64,000 nt of DNA from Enterococcus_K sp051713825 (GTDB lineage Bacteria > Bacillota > Bacilli > Lactobacillales > Enterococcaceae): positions 248,001 through 312,000 of the forward strand of contig NZ_JBIOQR010000001.1 in NCBI RefSeq assembly GCF_051713825.1, read 5' to 3'. The position numbers and the translations under genes are program-made. Positions 44,833 to 54,300 of the stretch are shown in pieces; positions within the stretch are counted from its first letter, which is position 1, and every line of letters starts with the position of its first letter. The notes under the pieces were generated by a model. That model saw only the letters and a list, made by a program, of their open reading frames with translations. It ran no database searches and was not told the origin of the DNA.

Positions 44833-45810
44833 TTATTTTGGTTCTTTAATGCTTGTTGGATCAATTCCTAATGCTTTAGCCATATCTTCGTTAACGATTA
44901 ATTTGTACTCGTTAGCAGATTCTACAGGCATTGATTCAGGTTTTGCGTCACCGTCTAGGATTTTTGCAGCCATAGCTCCTGTCTGTTTTCCTAGTGAGTG
45001 GTAATCAATTCCGAAAGTTGCTAAGCCACCTTCGTCGATTTGTTCAACTGAACCAGCGACAACTGGTGTTTTTGTTTCCCTTGCAACTTCTCCGATAACT
45101 GGCGCCGCACTGGCAAAGGTGTTATCTGTAGGGACATAAATGCCGTCAACATCTTTGGCTAAACTTGAAGTTACTTGCTGTACATCATTTGTTGAGTTGG
45201 CCGTTAAAATTTTGACTTTTACGCCAGCTTTTTTTAATGCTTCTTCAGCAAGGTCTGCTTGGATTTTTGAGTTTGCTTCGCCGTTATTGTACATAATTCC
45301 GATTGTTTTTGCGTCAGGGACAATACTTAACAATAGTTGAATTTGTTTGTCGATCGGAACCATATCCGTTGTTCCAGTCACGTTTCCACCAGGCTCTTCG
45401 TTTGAGCTAACTAGTTTTGCTTCGATCAAGTCTGTGACAGCTGTTACGGTAATTGGAATATCTGTTGTTTCATTTAATAGAGATTGAGCGGCCGGTGTAG
45501 CAATGGCTAAAAGAAGATTAGGTTTCTCCTTCACTAATTTTTCGCTCATACTTTTTAAATTATCTTGATTATTTTGAGCATTTTGGTAATTAATTGTTAA
45601 ATTGTCGCCTTCCTTGTAGCCATTTTCTTCAAGTCCTTCTTTAAATCCTTCGTAAGCGGCATCTAACGAACCATGTTTGACTAATTGTAAAACGCCAACT
45701 GTTTTTCCGTCGCTATTTTTGCCACCATCTGTGTTTTCATTTGACGTACCACATGCTCCTAACGCCAATAGTGAAATCATTCCTAATCCTGCTAATACTT
45801 TCTTTTTCAT
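44833..45810 (-). CDS. ABC transporter substrate-binding lipoprotein (TrpX-like, COG2984)
   Basis: Lipoprotein of 325 residues that captures the substrate for the importer encoded downstream. A lipobox LGAC follows the MKKKVLAGLG signal peptide. Family segments include VGVLQLVKHGSLDAAYEGFKEG, LLAIATPAAQSL and VPIDKQIQLL. The start ATG 45810 has TAGGAGG eight bases upstream. Transcription begins about 280 bases upstream and passes a leader peptide and an attenuator-like region. Family knowledge suggests Trp or other aromatic amino acids. Confidence 0.92.
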   Translation of the reverse strand: MKKKVLAGLGMISLLALGACGTSNENTDGGKNSDGKTVGVLQLVKHGSLDAAYEGFKEGLEENGYKEGDNLTINYQNAQNNQDNLKSMSEKLVKEKPNLLLAIATPAAQSLLNETTDIPITVTAVTDLIEAKLVSSNEEPGGNVTGTTDMVPIDKQIQLLLSIVPDAKTIGIMYNNGEANSKIQADLAEEALKKAGVKVKILTANSTNDVQQVTSSLAKDVDGIYVPTDNTFASAAPVIGEVARETKTPVVAGSVEQIDEGGLATFGIDYHSLGKQTGAMAAKILDGDAKPESMPVESANEYKLIVNEDMAKALGIDPTSIKEPK

Positions 45811-45840
45811 CCTAAGTCCTCCTAATTTTTCTGAAAATAA

Positions 45841-45873
45841 AAAATCCATTCAGACAATATGCCTAAATGGATT
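45841..45873 (-). terminator. Leader terminator (attenuator) of the TrpX-like operon
   Basis: On the minus strand AATCCATT pairs with AATGGATT, immediately followed by TTTTTATTTTC, all upstream of the binding-protein start. The 5' segment of the leader AGACAATA (45913-45920) is complementary to TATTGTCT (45852-45859) within this hairpin, a possible anti-terminator. Confidence 0.75.
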
Positions 45874-45962
45874 GAAAAGGTCGATTACAATCGTTCTCTG
45901 CTCACCACTTAGTATTGTCTACGTGGCTTCTTTTTGCAGATGCAAACTCTCTAGCCATTATA

Positions 45963-46010
45963 GATACAAACTCACGTTGTCCGTTTGTATCCACAATGAT
46001 GAATACAAAC
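45963..46010 (-). promoter_or_regulatory. Mutually exclusive hairpins in the TrpX-like leader
   Basis: Three segments on the minus strand: A GTTTGTAT (46010-46003), B GATACAAAC (45991-45983), C GTTTGTATC (45971-45963). B can pair with A (8 bp) or with C (9 bp), not both. Segment A begins right after the leader-peptide stop codon. A third hairpin TTTGC/GCAAA within TGGCT/AGCCA (45955-45924) follows. Confidence 0.75.
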
Positions 46011-46067
46011 TTATCTAAAATAGCTAAAGTAAAGATTATTCAGTTGTGTACTGTCTAAATGAGTCAT
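46011..46067 (-). CDS. Leader peptide rich in Tyr/Phe (putative attenuation peptide)
   Basis: An 18-residue frame, MTHLDSTQLNNLYFSYFR, with a good ribosome site (GGAGGGG six bases before the ATG) and two Tyr plus two Phe codons in its last six positions. It stops directly before competing hairpins and lies in the 5' leader of the TrpX-like operon, about 25 bases after the predicted transcription start. Slow translation of Tyr/Phe codons would be sensed as aromatic amino acid shortage. There is no Trp codon. The role is inferred. Confidence 0.6.
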   Translation of the reverse strand: MTHLDSTQLNNLYFSYFR

Positions 46068-46098
46068 AATGAACCCCTCCACAAATTGAATTGTTATC

Positions 46099-46128
46099 AG
46101 TATATAGGAAAAATAAATGAGCTGTCAA
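46099..46128 (-). promoter_or_regulatory. Promoter of the TrpX-like operon
   Basis: On the minus strand, perfect TTGACA (46123-46128), 18 bases, TATACT (46099-46104). Confidence 0.85.
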
Positions 46129-46419
46129 TGAAAAGTTTTTAAATTTTCAGAATATTCACTAAAAAAGTAACTCGAAAATCGATAGAACAGTGAACATATC
46201 AAGGCTTTTCCGGGTAAATATTTTTTTAGGAATTTGGTCGGCCTGGCCGTGAAACAATCAATTTGAAGAAAAACTTTTTTTATTTATTTGAAAGGATTGT
46301 TTCATGATTAGGTGGAATTGTCACTGGATAAACTAGAATTTTTATGGAAAGTGAAGGGGGAGGAACAAAAAAGAAACGAGGAGACTAGTCATTTGGTGAG
46401 AAATAGAAAAATGAGAAAC
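46129..46419. other. Non-coding region between the TrpX promoter and the LPXTG pseudogene terminator
   Basis: AT-rich. It contains a compact palindrome CGGCC-T-GGCCG (46239-46249) and an inverted repeat TGAAACAATC (46250-46259)/GATTGTTTCA (46295-46304). I see no supported gene. Confidence 0.4.
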
Positions 46420-46452
46420 AAAAAAGTTCCACGAGGTGAGCGTGAAACTTTT
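46420..46452 (-). terminator. Terminator of the small LPXTG gene
   Basis: On the minus strand AAAAGTTTCACG pairs with CGTGGAACTTTT, followed by TT and G, about 85 bases after the stop. Confidence 0.75.
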
Positions 46453-46535
46453 CTTTCAAGCTTCACACTTACCAATCACCTGACTTATACAGAGGTCTTG
46501 GGTGAGTTCTTACGTGTGAAACATGAGTTAAACAA

Positions 46536-47020
46536 CTAATTGTTTACTGAATTTGATTTGAATTTAATTATGGCAACAGTAGAAATTAATAAAATCCCTA
46601 AGCCGATTAATAGAGTGCTAAGCCGTTTTTCTCCGGTCTTTGGTAAAATAGTTGTCGTTTTTTTCGCTTCAGCTTTATCGCTACTAGATTGTGTTTCTTT
46701 CTTATTACTTGCTACTTGCTGTTCTACTTTTTTCCAAATAGCATCCAATTCATCGATAGTTTTCGCCGCTTCAACAGCAGCTAAGAAGGAATCCCCTTGT
46801 TCCTTTGTTAGATCCCATTTTTTACTAATAATTCTATTTGGGTCTTTGTGTTTATATGTTTATCGGCGAATGCGACCTCAGATGTTTCTTGTGTTTCAGA
46901 ACTGGCTTGCTGCACAAGTGCGTCACTGCTTTGACTTAGCTGGTTGTTTTCTTCAGCGTTTGCATAAGCACTAACGAATAATGCTGGTAGTAATATGGAA
47001 CTATATAGTACTTTTTTCAT
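46536..47020 (-). pseudogene. Small LPXTG surface protein interrupted by a frameshift at an A6 tract
   Basis: The first part, from ATG 47020 with AAGGAG upstream, encodes a signal peptide (MKKVLYSSILLPALFVSAYA), a Ser/Gln-rich segment, and stops at 46808. The second part, in another frame, continues KWDLTKEQGDSFLAAVEAAK and ends with ILPKTGEK, a hydrophobic helix and a polar tail, a full sorting signal. The break is at six A (minus strand TAGTAAAAAATGGG, about 46818-46823); one extra A would join both frames into about 160 residues. It may be a pseudogene, a phase-variable gene, or a -1 frameshift/slippage product. Confidence 0.75.
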
Positions 47021-47362
47021 AAAAAGCGCTCCTTTTTGTAACATTTGTAAAATAGAAGAGCAACTCTTTCGCTATGAAAGTATAGCGCATGATAAAAAGT
47101 AGTCTGTAGAAAGGCCATTCATTGCGATGGTGGGATGAAAAACCTGACACTAAAGAAATAGGGGAGACTTCGTAAAGTATTTGAGTAAAAAATAGTTTAA
47201 AAGAGATTGTAAATGAAGTTCTTTCTATAATAATGCTTACTCAGAAAGAGGTTGAACTGTCTTTAAGTTAGAGGATAGATAAAATCAATGAGGGAAATAT
47301 TCAATATGTTGCTTTTGTTTTCTTAAAGCTGAAACAGCTTAATGATTCTCTCACATAAACCC
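47021..47362. other. Non-coding region upstream of the small LPXTG gene and rpoB
   Basis: Next to the minus-strand LPXTG gene lies CGCTAT-GAAAGT-ATAGCG (47070-47087), a 6-bp inverted repeat that could be an operator. A short AAGCTG/CAGCTT hairpin occurs at 47326-47340. No gene is supported. Confidence 0.4.
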
Positions 47363-47391
47363 TTGACTTTCATACGAAAACAGTGTAACAT
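47363..47391 (+). promoter_or_regulatory. rpoB promoter
   Basis: TTGACT (47363-47368), 17 bases, TAACAT (47386-47391). Confidence 0.8.
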
Positions 47392-47397
47392 GTGAAG

Positions 47398-47639
47398 TTG
47401 CAAAAACTATCTGATACAGAAATGAAAGCAGGAACGAAATATTGTCCGTTCCGGTTTAAATAGGGAAACAAAAGTAGAAGCTCAAGAAAATATCTTTCAA
47501 GAGAATGTTCTATTTTTGGTTTTTTTTTGCCTAAAAGCCGCAAAAAATGCTTGTTGTTACGTAATTTTAATTTATGTAATTAAAATGTAACATAGAGGCT
47601 CGGGTAGCATTTTGAAGACTTATTAGAGGAGTGAAGAAC
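47398..47639 (+). promoter_or_regulatory. Long structured leader of rpoBC
   Basis: About 240 bases. GGAACG/CGTTCC (47431-47452) and an AT-rich hairpin based on GTTAC...GTAAC (47556-47591) are visible, with a run of eight T at 47521. A structured rpoB leader (Lacto-rpoB motif) is known from Lactobacillales, and this could be an instance, but I cannot match the covariance model by eye. Confidence 0.45.
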
Positions 47640-50600
47640 TTGGCTGGACACGTAGTAAAATACGGAAAACACCGTGAACGTAGAAGTTTCGCGAGAATCA
47701 GTGAAGTGTTGGAATTACCAAACCTGATTGAAATTCAAACAGACTCTTATCAATGGTTCCTTGATGAAGGACTTAGAGAAATGTTTGAAGACATTTTACC
47801 TATTGATGATTTTAACGGCAACCTGTCACTAGAATTTGTTGATTATGAATTAAAAGAACCTAAGTATACAGTAGAAGAAGCTCGTGCACACGATGCGAAC
47901 TACTCTGCACCTTTACACGTTACGTTGCGTTTAACGAATCGTGAAACGGGTGAAATTAAGTCTCAAGAAGTTTTCTTCGGTGATTTTCCACTGATGACTG
48001 AAATGGGTACATTTATTATCAACGGGGCAGAACGAGTAATCGTTTCTCAGTTGGTTCGTTCTCCAGGCGTTTACTTCCATGGGAAAGTGGATAAAAACGG
48101 CAAAGAAGGTTTTGGCTCAACAGTGATTCCTAACCGTGGCGCATGGTTAGAGATGGAAACAGATGCAAAAGACATTTCATATGTGCGTATTGACCGTACA
48201 CGTAAAATTCCATTAACTGTTTTGGTCCGTGCATTAGGCTTCGGCTCAGATGACACCATTTTTGAAATTTTCGGCGAGAGTGAAAGCTTACGCAATACCA
48301 TCGAAAAAGATTTGCATAAAAATGCTAGCGATTCACGTACAGAAGAAGGGTTGAAAGATGTTTACGAACGTTTACGTCCAGGCGAGCCTAAAACAGCAGA
48401 TAGTTCTCGTAGCTTACTGAATGCTCGTTTCTTCGATCCAAAACGTTATGACCTTGCCAATGTAGGTCGTTACAAAGTCAATAAAAAATTAGACTTAAAA
48501 ACACGTCTATTAAACTTAACATTAGCTGAAACCTTAGTAGATCCAGAGACGGGTGAAATCCTTGTTGAAAAAGGAACAGTTTTAACTCACCAAGTTATGG
48601 AAAACTTAGGCCAACATATTGATAACGGCTTGAACTCAGTAACTTACTATCCTTCAGAAGATGGTGTTGTGACTGAACCAATGACTGTTCAAGTAATCAA
48701 AGTCTTTTCACCAAAAGATCCTGAACGTGAAATCAACGTGATTGGGAACGGCTATCCAGAAGCTGCTATCCGTACGGTTCGTCCAGCAGATATCGTTGCT
48801 TCTATGAGTTATTTCTTGAACTTAATGGAAGGAATCGGCAATGTCGATGATATCGACCATTTAGGAAATCGTCGTATTCGTTCTGTTGGGGAATTATTAC
48901 AAAATCAATTCCGTATCGGGTTAGCTCGTATGGAACGTGTGGTTCGTGAAAGAATGTCTATCCAAGACACAGAAACATTGACACCACAACAATTAATTAA
49001 TATTCGACCAGTTGTTGCAAGTATCAAAGAATTCTTTGGTTCTTCTCAGTTGTCACAGTTCATGGATCAAACAAACCCTCTAGGTGAGTTGACGCACAAA
49101 CGTCGTCTATCAGCCTTAGGACCTGGTGGATTGACACGTGATCGTGCCGGCTATGAAGTTCGAGATGTTCATTACTCTCACTATGGTCGTATGTGTCCGA
49201 TTGAAACGCCTGAAGGACCAAATATCGGGTTGATCAATAGCTTGTCTAGTTATGCCAAAGTCAACAAATTTGGTTTTATCGAAACGCCTTATCGTCGTGT
49301 TGACCGTGAAACAGGTCGTGTAACAGATACGATTGATTATTTAACAGCTGATATTGAGGATCACTATATCGTAGCGCAAGCGAACTCATTATTAAACGAA
49401 GATGGAAGCTTTGCAGAAGAGTTAGTTATGGCTCGTTCTCAGAGTGAAAACTTAGAAATTCCAATTGATAAAGTCGATTACATGGACGTTTCACCAAAAC
49501 AAGTAGTTGCTGTTGCCACCGCTTGTATTCCGTTCTTAGAAAACGATGACTCCAACCGTGCCTTGATGGGTGCCAACATGCAGCGTCAAGCCGTACCATT
49601 GATTCAACCTCGTTCTCCTTGGGTGGGAACAGGAATGGAATATAAGTCAGCGCATGACTCAGGTGCCGCTTTATTATGTAAACATGATGGGGTTGTAGAA
49701 TTTGTTGACGCTTCTGAAGTGCGCGTTCGTCGTGATAACGGGGCATTAGATAAATATTCTGTCACTAAATTCCGTCGTTCAAACTCAGGAACAAGTTATA
49801 ACCAACGTCCAATCGTTCACCTTGGTGAAAAAGTGGAAAAAGGCGATACTCTAGCTGATGGACCTTCTATGGAAGAGGGCGAAATGGCTTTAGGGCAAAA
49901 CGTCTTAGTCGGCTTCATGACTTGGGAAGGGTACAACTATGAAGATGCGATTATCATGAGCCGTCGTCTAGTGAAAGATGATGTATACACGTCTATTCAT
50001 ATTGAAGAATATGAATCAGAAGCTCGTGATACCAAATTAGGACCTGAAGAAATTACTCGTGAAATTCCAAACGTCGGTGAAGATGCACTGAAAGATTTAG
50101 ATGAAATGGGTATTATCCGAATTGGAGCAGAAGTGAAAGATGGCGATTTATTAGTAGGGAAAGTGACACCTAAGGGAGTGACTGAACTATCTGCTGAAGA
50201 ACGTCTATTACATGCTATTTTCGGTGAAAAAGCACGTGAAGTTCGTGATACTTCTCTACGCGTACCACATGGTGGTGGCGGGATTGTTCATGATGTGAAG
50301 ATCTTTACACGTGAAGCTGGCGATGAATTATCACCAGGCGTAAACATGTTAGTTCGTGTCTATATCGTTCAAAAACGTAAAATTCACGAAGGAGATAAAA
50401 TGGCCGGTCGTCACGGGAATAAAGGGGTTGTCTCTCGCATTATGCCAGAAGAAGACATGCCTTTCTTACCAGATGGTACGCCAATCGATATCATGTTGAA
50501 TCCATTAGGGGTTCCGTCTCGTATGAATATCGGACAAGTACTTGAACTACACTTAGGAATGGCTGCCCGTCAGTTAGGCATCCACGTTGCGACACCAGTC

Positions 50601-51257
50601 TTTGATGGAGCAACCGATGAAGATGTTTGGGAAACGGTTCGTGAAGCCGGTATGGCAAGTGACGCGAAAACAATCCTTTATGATGGTCGGACAGGGGAAC
50701 CATTTGATGGACGTATCTCTGTCGGTGTGATGTACATGATTAAATTAGCCCACATGGTTGATGATAAATTACATGCCCGTTCAATTGGACCTTACTCATT
50801 GGTTACACAACAACCATTGGGAGGGAAAGCTCAATTTGGTGGACAACGTTTTGGGGAAATGGAAGTATGGGCACTGGAAGCATACGGTGCAGCTTATACT
50901 TTACAAGAAATTTTGACGTACAAATCAGATGACGTTGTTGGTCGTGTGAAAACATACGAAGCCATCGTTAAAGGTGAGCCAATTCCAAAACCAGGTGTAC
51001 CAGAATCATTCCGCGTATTAGTTAAAGAATTACAATCACTTGGATTAGACATGCGTGTCCTAGATATCGAAGAACAAGAAATTGAACTTCGTGACATGGA
51101 TGACGATGATGATGATTTGATTACCGTTGATGCGTTAACAAAATTTGCAGAACAACAAAATGCAAAAGAGTTAGAAAAACAAGCTGCTGCGAAACTTCAA
51201 GAAGAGCAAGAAACGGCTGCTCAAAAATTTGAAACGGCAGAGGACACATTAGACTAA
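47640..51257 (+). CDS. rpoB: RNA polymerase beta subunit
   Basis: Catalytic beta subunit, 1205 residues. The start is TTG 47640 with GAGGA nine bases upstream, giving the N-terminus AGHVVKYGKHRERRSFARI; GTG 47631 directly abuts the ribosome site. The rifampicin region reads SSQLSQFMDQTNPLGELTHKRR and LSALGPGGL, the sensitive type. EGDKMAGRHGNKGVVS and the C-terminal QRFGEMEVWALEAYGAA are conserved. The acidic C-terminal tail is typical of enterococci and relatives. rpoC follows. Confidence 0.98.
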   Translation: MAGHVVKYGKHRERRSFARISEVLELPNLIEIQTDSYQWFLDEGLREMFEDILPIDDFNGNLSLEFVDYELKEPKYTVEEARAHDANYSAPLHVTLRLTNRETGEIKSQEVFFGDFPLMTEMGTFIINGAERVIVSQLVRSPGVYFHGKVDKNGKEGFGSTVIPNRGAWLEMETDAKDISYVRIDRTRKIPLTVLVRALGFGSDDTIFEIFGESESLRNTIEKDLHKNASDSRTEEGLKDVYERLRPGEPKTADSSRSLLNARFFDPKRYDLANVGRYKVNKKLDLKTRLLNLTLAETLVDPETGEILVEKGTVLTHQVMENLGQHIDNGLNSVTYYPSEDGVVTEPMTVQVIKVFSPKDPEREINVIGNGYPEAAIRTVRPADIVASMSYFLNLMEGIGNVDDIDHLGNRRIRSVGELLQNQFRIGLARMERVVRERMSIQDTETLTPQQLINIRPVVASIKEFFGSSQLSQFMDQTNPLGELTHKRRLSALGPGGLTRDRAGYEVRDVHYSHYGRMCPIETPEGPNIGLINSLSSYAKVNKFGFIETPYRRVDRETGRVTDTIDYLTADIEDHYIVAQANSLLNEDGSFAEELVMARSQSENLEIPIDKVDYMDVSPKQVVAVATACIPFLENDDSNRALMGANMQRQAVPLIQPRSPWVGTGMEYKSAHDSGAALLCKHDGVVEFVDASEVRVRRDNGALDKYSVTKFRRSNSGTSYNQRPIVHLGEKVEKGDTLADGPSMEEGEMALGQNVLVGFMTWEGYNYEDAIIMSRRLVKDDVYTSIHIEEYESEARDTKLGPEEITREIPNVGEDALKDLDEMGIIRIGAEVKDGDLLVGKVTPKGVTELSAEERLLHAIFGEKAREVRDTSLRVPHGGGGIVHDVKIFTREAGDELSPGVNMLVRVYIVQKRKIHEGDKMAGRHGNKGVVSRIMPEEDMPFLPDGTPIDIMLNPLGVPSRMNIGQVLELHLGMAARQLGIHVATPVFDGATDEDVWETVREAGMASDAKTILYDGRTGEPFDGRISVGVMYMIKLAHMVDDKLHARSIGPYSLVTQQPLGGKAQFGGQRFGEMEVWALEAYGAAYTLQEILTYKSDDVVGRVKTYEAIVKGEPIPKPGVPESFRVLVKELQSLGLDMRVLDIEEQEIELRDMDDDDDDLITVDALTKFAEQQNAKELEKQAAAKLQEEQETAAQKFETAEDTLD

Positions 51258-51274
51258 ACCAGTCTTATATCTGA

Positions 51275-51294
51275 CAAGGCGGTAAGACGCCTTG
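51275..51294 (+). other. Hairpin between rpoB and rpoC
   Basis: CAAGGCG (51275-51281) pairs with CGCCTTG (51288-51294). No T-run follows, so it probably tunes processing or translation rather than terminating. Confidence 0.55.
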
Positions 51295-51330
51295 CAGATT
51301 GCCACGAAATTGAAATGGAGGGAACCCCGT

Positions 51331-54300
51331 TTGATCGATGTAAATAAATTCGAGAGTATGCAAATAGGTTTGGCTTCTCCCGAAAAAATCAGAAGCTGGT
51401 CTTATGGTGAAGTAAAAAAACCTGAGACGATTAATTATCGTACCTTAAAACCTGAACGCGAAGGGTTGTTCTGTGAACGTATTTTTGGTCCAACAAAAGA
51501 CTGGGAATGTGCCTGCGGAAAGTATAAACGTATTCGTTATAAAGGAATCGTTTGTGACCGTTGTGGTGTTGAAGTCACACGTTCAAAAGTTCGTCGTGAA
51601 CGTATGGGCCACATTGAGTTAGCAGCGCCTGTTTCTCATATCTGGTATTTTAAAGGAATTCCTTCTCGTATGGGTCTTGTTTTAGACATGAGTCCTCGTG
51701 CATTAGAAGAAATCATTTATTTTGCTTCATATGTAGTTATTGAACCAGGTGATACTAGTTTAGAGAAAAAACAATTATTAACTGAACGTGAGTATCGCGA
51801 AAAACGCGACCAATATGGTCAAGAATTCCATGCTGCAATGGGTGCCGAAGCAATCAAACAATTGTTAGACAATGTTGATTTAGATGGCGAAGTTGTAACA
51901 TTAAAAGAAGAATTAAAATCAGCACAAGGGCAAAAACGGACACGTGCTATTCGTCGTTTAGACATTTTAGAAGCGTTCCGCGCTTCTGGCAATGAACCTA
52001 GCTGGATGGTCATGGATGTTATTCCTGTAATTCCACCAGATTTACGTCCAATGGTTCAATTAGAAGGTGGTCGTTTTGCGACAAGTGACTTAAATGACTT
52101 GTACCGTCGTGTGATTAACCGTAATAACCGTTTGAAACGTCTATTAGACTTGAATGCACCAAACATCATTGTTCAAAATGAAAAACGGATGCTTCAAGAA
52201 GCGGTGGATGCGTTGATTGATAATGGTCGTCGTGGCCGTCCTGTAACAGGACCTGGTAACCGTCCGTTAAAATCTTTATCACACATGCTAAAAGGGAAAC
52301 AAGGTCGTTTCCGTCAAAACTTACTAGGGAAACGTGTCGATTATTCTGGTCGTTCGGTTATCGTCGTAGGGCCTAATTTACAAATGTACCAATGTGGCTT
52401 ACCAAAAGAAATGGCGATTGAATTATTTAAACCATTTGTGATGCGCGAACTTGTTCAACGCGAGCTTGCTTCAAATATCAAAAACGCGAAACGCAAAATT
52501 GAGCGTCAAGAGGATGAAGTGTGGGATGTTTTAGAAGACGTTATTCGCGAACATCCAGTTCTATTGAACCGAGCACCTACTTTGCATAGATTAGGAATCC
52601 AAGCATTTGAGCCTGTTCTAGTTGAAGGTCGCGCGATTCGTTTGCATCCACTTGTATGTGAAGCCTATAATGCCGATTTCGATGGTGACCAAATGGCGGT
52701 TCACGTACCATTAAATGAAGAAGCACAAGCAGAAGCACGTATGCTGATGTTAGCTGCCCAAAATATTTTGAATCCAAAAGATGGAAAACCAGTTGTTACG
52801 CCATCTCAGGATATGGTCTTAGGGAACTATTATTTAACGATGGAAGAAGACGGTCGTGAAGGCGAAGGTATGATCTTCCGTGACATGAATGAAGCGGTAA
52901 TTGCATGGCGTAATGGCTACGTTCATTTACACTCACGTATTGCGGTTGCACCTAATGCATTAGGTGATAAACCATTTACTGAATGGCAAAAAGAACGCAT
53001 GATGATTACAACAGTCGGTAAGATTATCTTTAATGAAATCATGCCACCTGAATTCCCTTATTTAAATGAACCAACTGACTTTAACTTAACAGTTCAAACA
53101 CCTGATAAATACTTTGTTGAAGCAGGGGTAGATATCCCTAAAGCAATCAAAGAACAAGAATTGATCTTACCGTTTAAGAAGAAAAATCTAGGAAATATCA
53201 TTGCGGAAGTCTTCAAACGTTTCAAAATCACTGAAACCTCTAAGATGCTTGACCGTATGAAGGATCTAGGTTACAAACATTCAACAACGGCCGGGATTAC
53301 TGTTGGGATTGCTGATATCATGGTTCTTCATGAGAAACAAGAAATCATTGATGCAGCCCATAAACAAGTCGAAACGATCACGAAACAATTCCGTCGTGGA
53401 TTGATTACGGACGAAGAACGTTATGAGCGTGTAATCGGCGTTTGGAATGCAGCTAAAGATGATATTCAACAACGTTTAATGGAAAGTTTGGATGCAAAAA
53501 ATCCAATCTTCATGATGTCTGATTCTGGAGCCCGTGGTAACATCTCCAACTTTACTCAGCTTGCTGGGATGCGTGGACTGATGGCCGCTCCGAATGGTCA
53601 AATCATGGAATTGCCAATCATCTCTAACTTCCGTGAAGGGTTATCTGTCTTAGAAATGTTTATCTCTACTCACGGAGCTCGTAAAGGGATGACCGATACC
53701 GCCTTGAAGACAGCCGATTCAGGTTACTTGACTCGTCGTTTAGTTGACGTAGCGCAAGATGTTATCATTCGTGAAGACGATTGTGGCACAGACCGCGGTT
53801 TAGAAATCCAAGCAATTCGTGAAGGCAATGAAATTATTGAATCATTAGAAGAACGTTTGATTGGCCGTTATACTCGTAAAACAGTCCGTCATCCAGAATC
53901 GAAAGAAGTAATTATTGGCTCTGACCAATTAATTTCTGAAGATGTGGCGCGTCAAATCGTTGATGCGGGCGTTGAAACAGTGACCATTCGTTCTGTCTTC
54001 ACATGTAATACGAAACACGGTGTATGTAAACATTGTTATGGCCGTAACTTGGCTACGGGTTCCGATGTTGAGGTTGGAGAAGCAGTAGGAACAATTGCCG
54101 CTCAATCAATCGGGGAGCCTGGGACTCAGTTAACCATGCGTACGTTCCATACCGGTGGGGTTGCCGGGGATGATATCACTCAAGGTCTTCCTCGTGTCCA
54201 AGAAATTTTTGAAGCACGTAATCCGAAAGGGCAAGCAGTTATTACAGAGGTAACCGGTGAAGTTATCGATATTTCTGAAGAAGCTGCAACACGTGTTAAA

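Noticed and set aside
45841..46080. T-box riboswitch ahead of the TrpX-like operon
   Set aside because: I could not find the conserved GGTGGNACCGCG antiterminator box; a leader peptide with competing hairpins explains the region better.
46312..46539. 75-codon plus-strand open frame
   Set aside because: It begins at a GTG without a well-placed ribosome site, contains the terminator hairpin of the opposite gene, and overlaps that gene's end.
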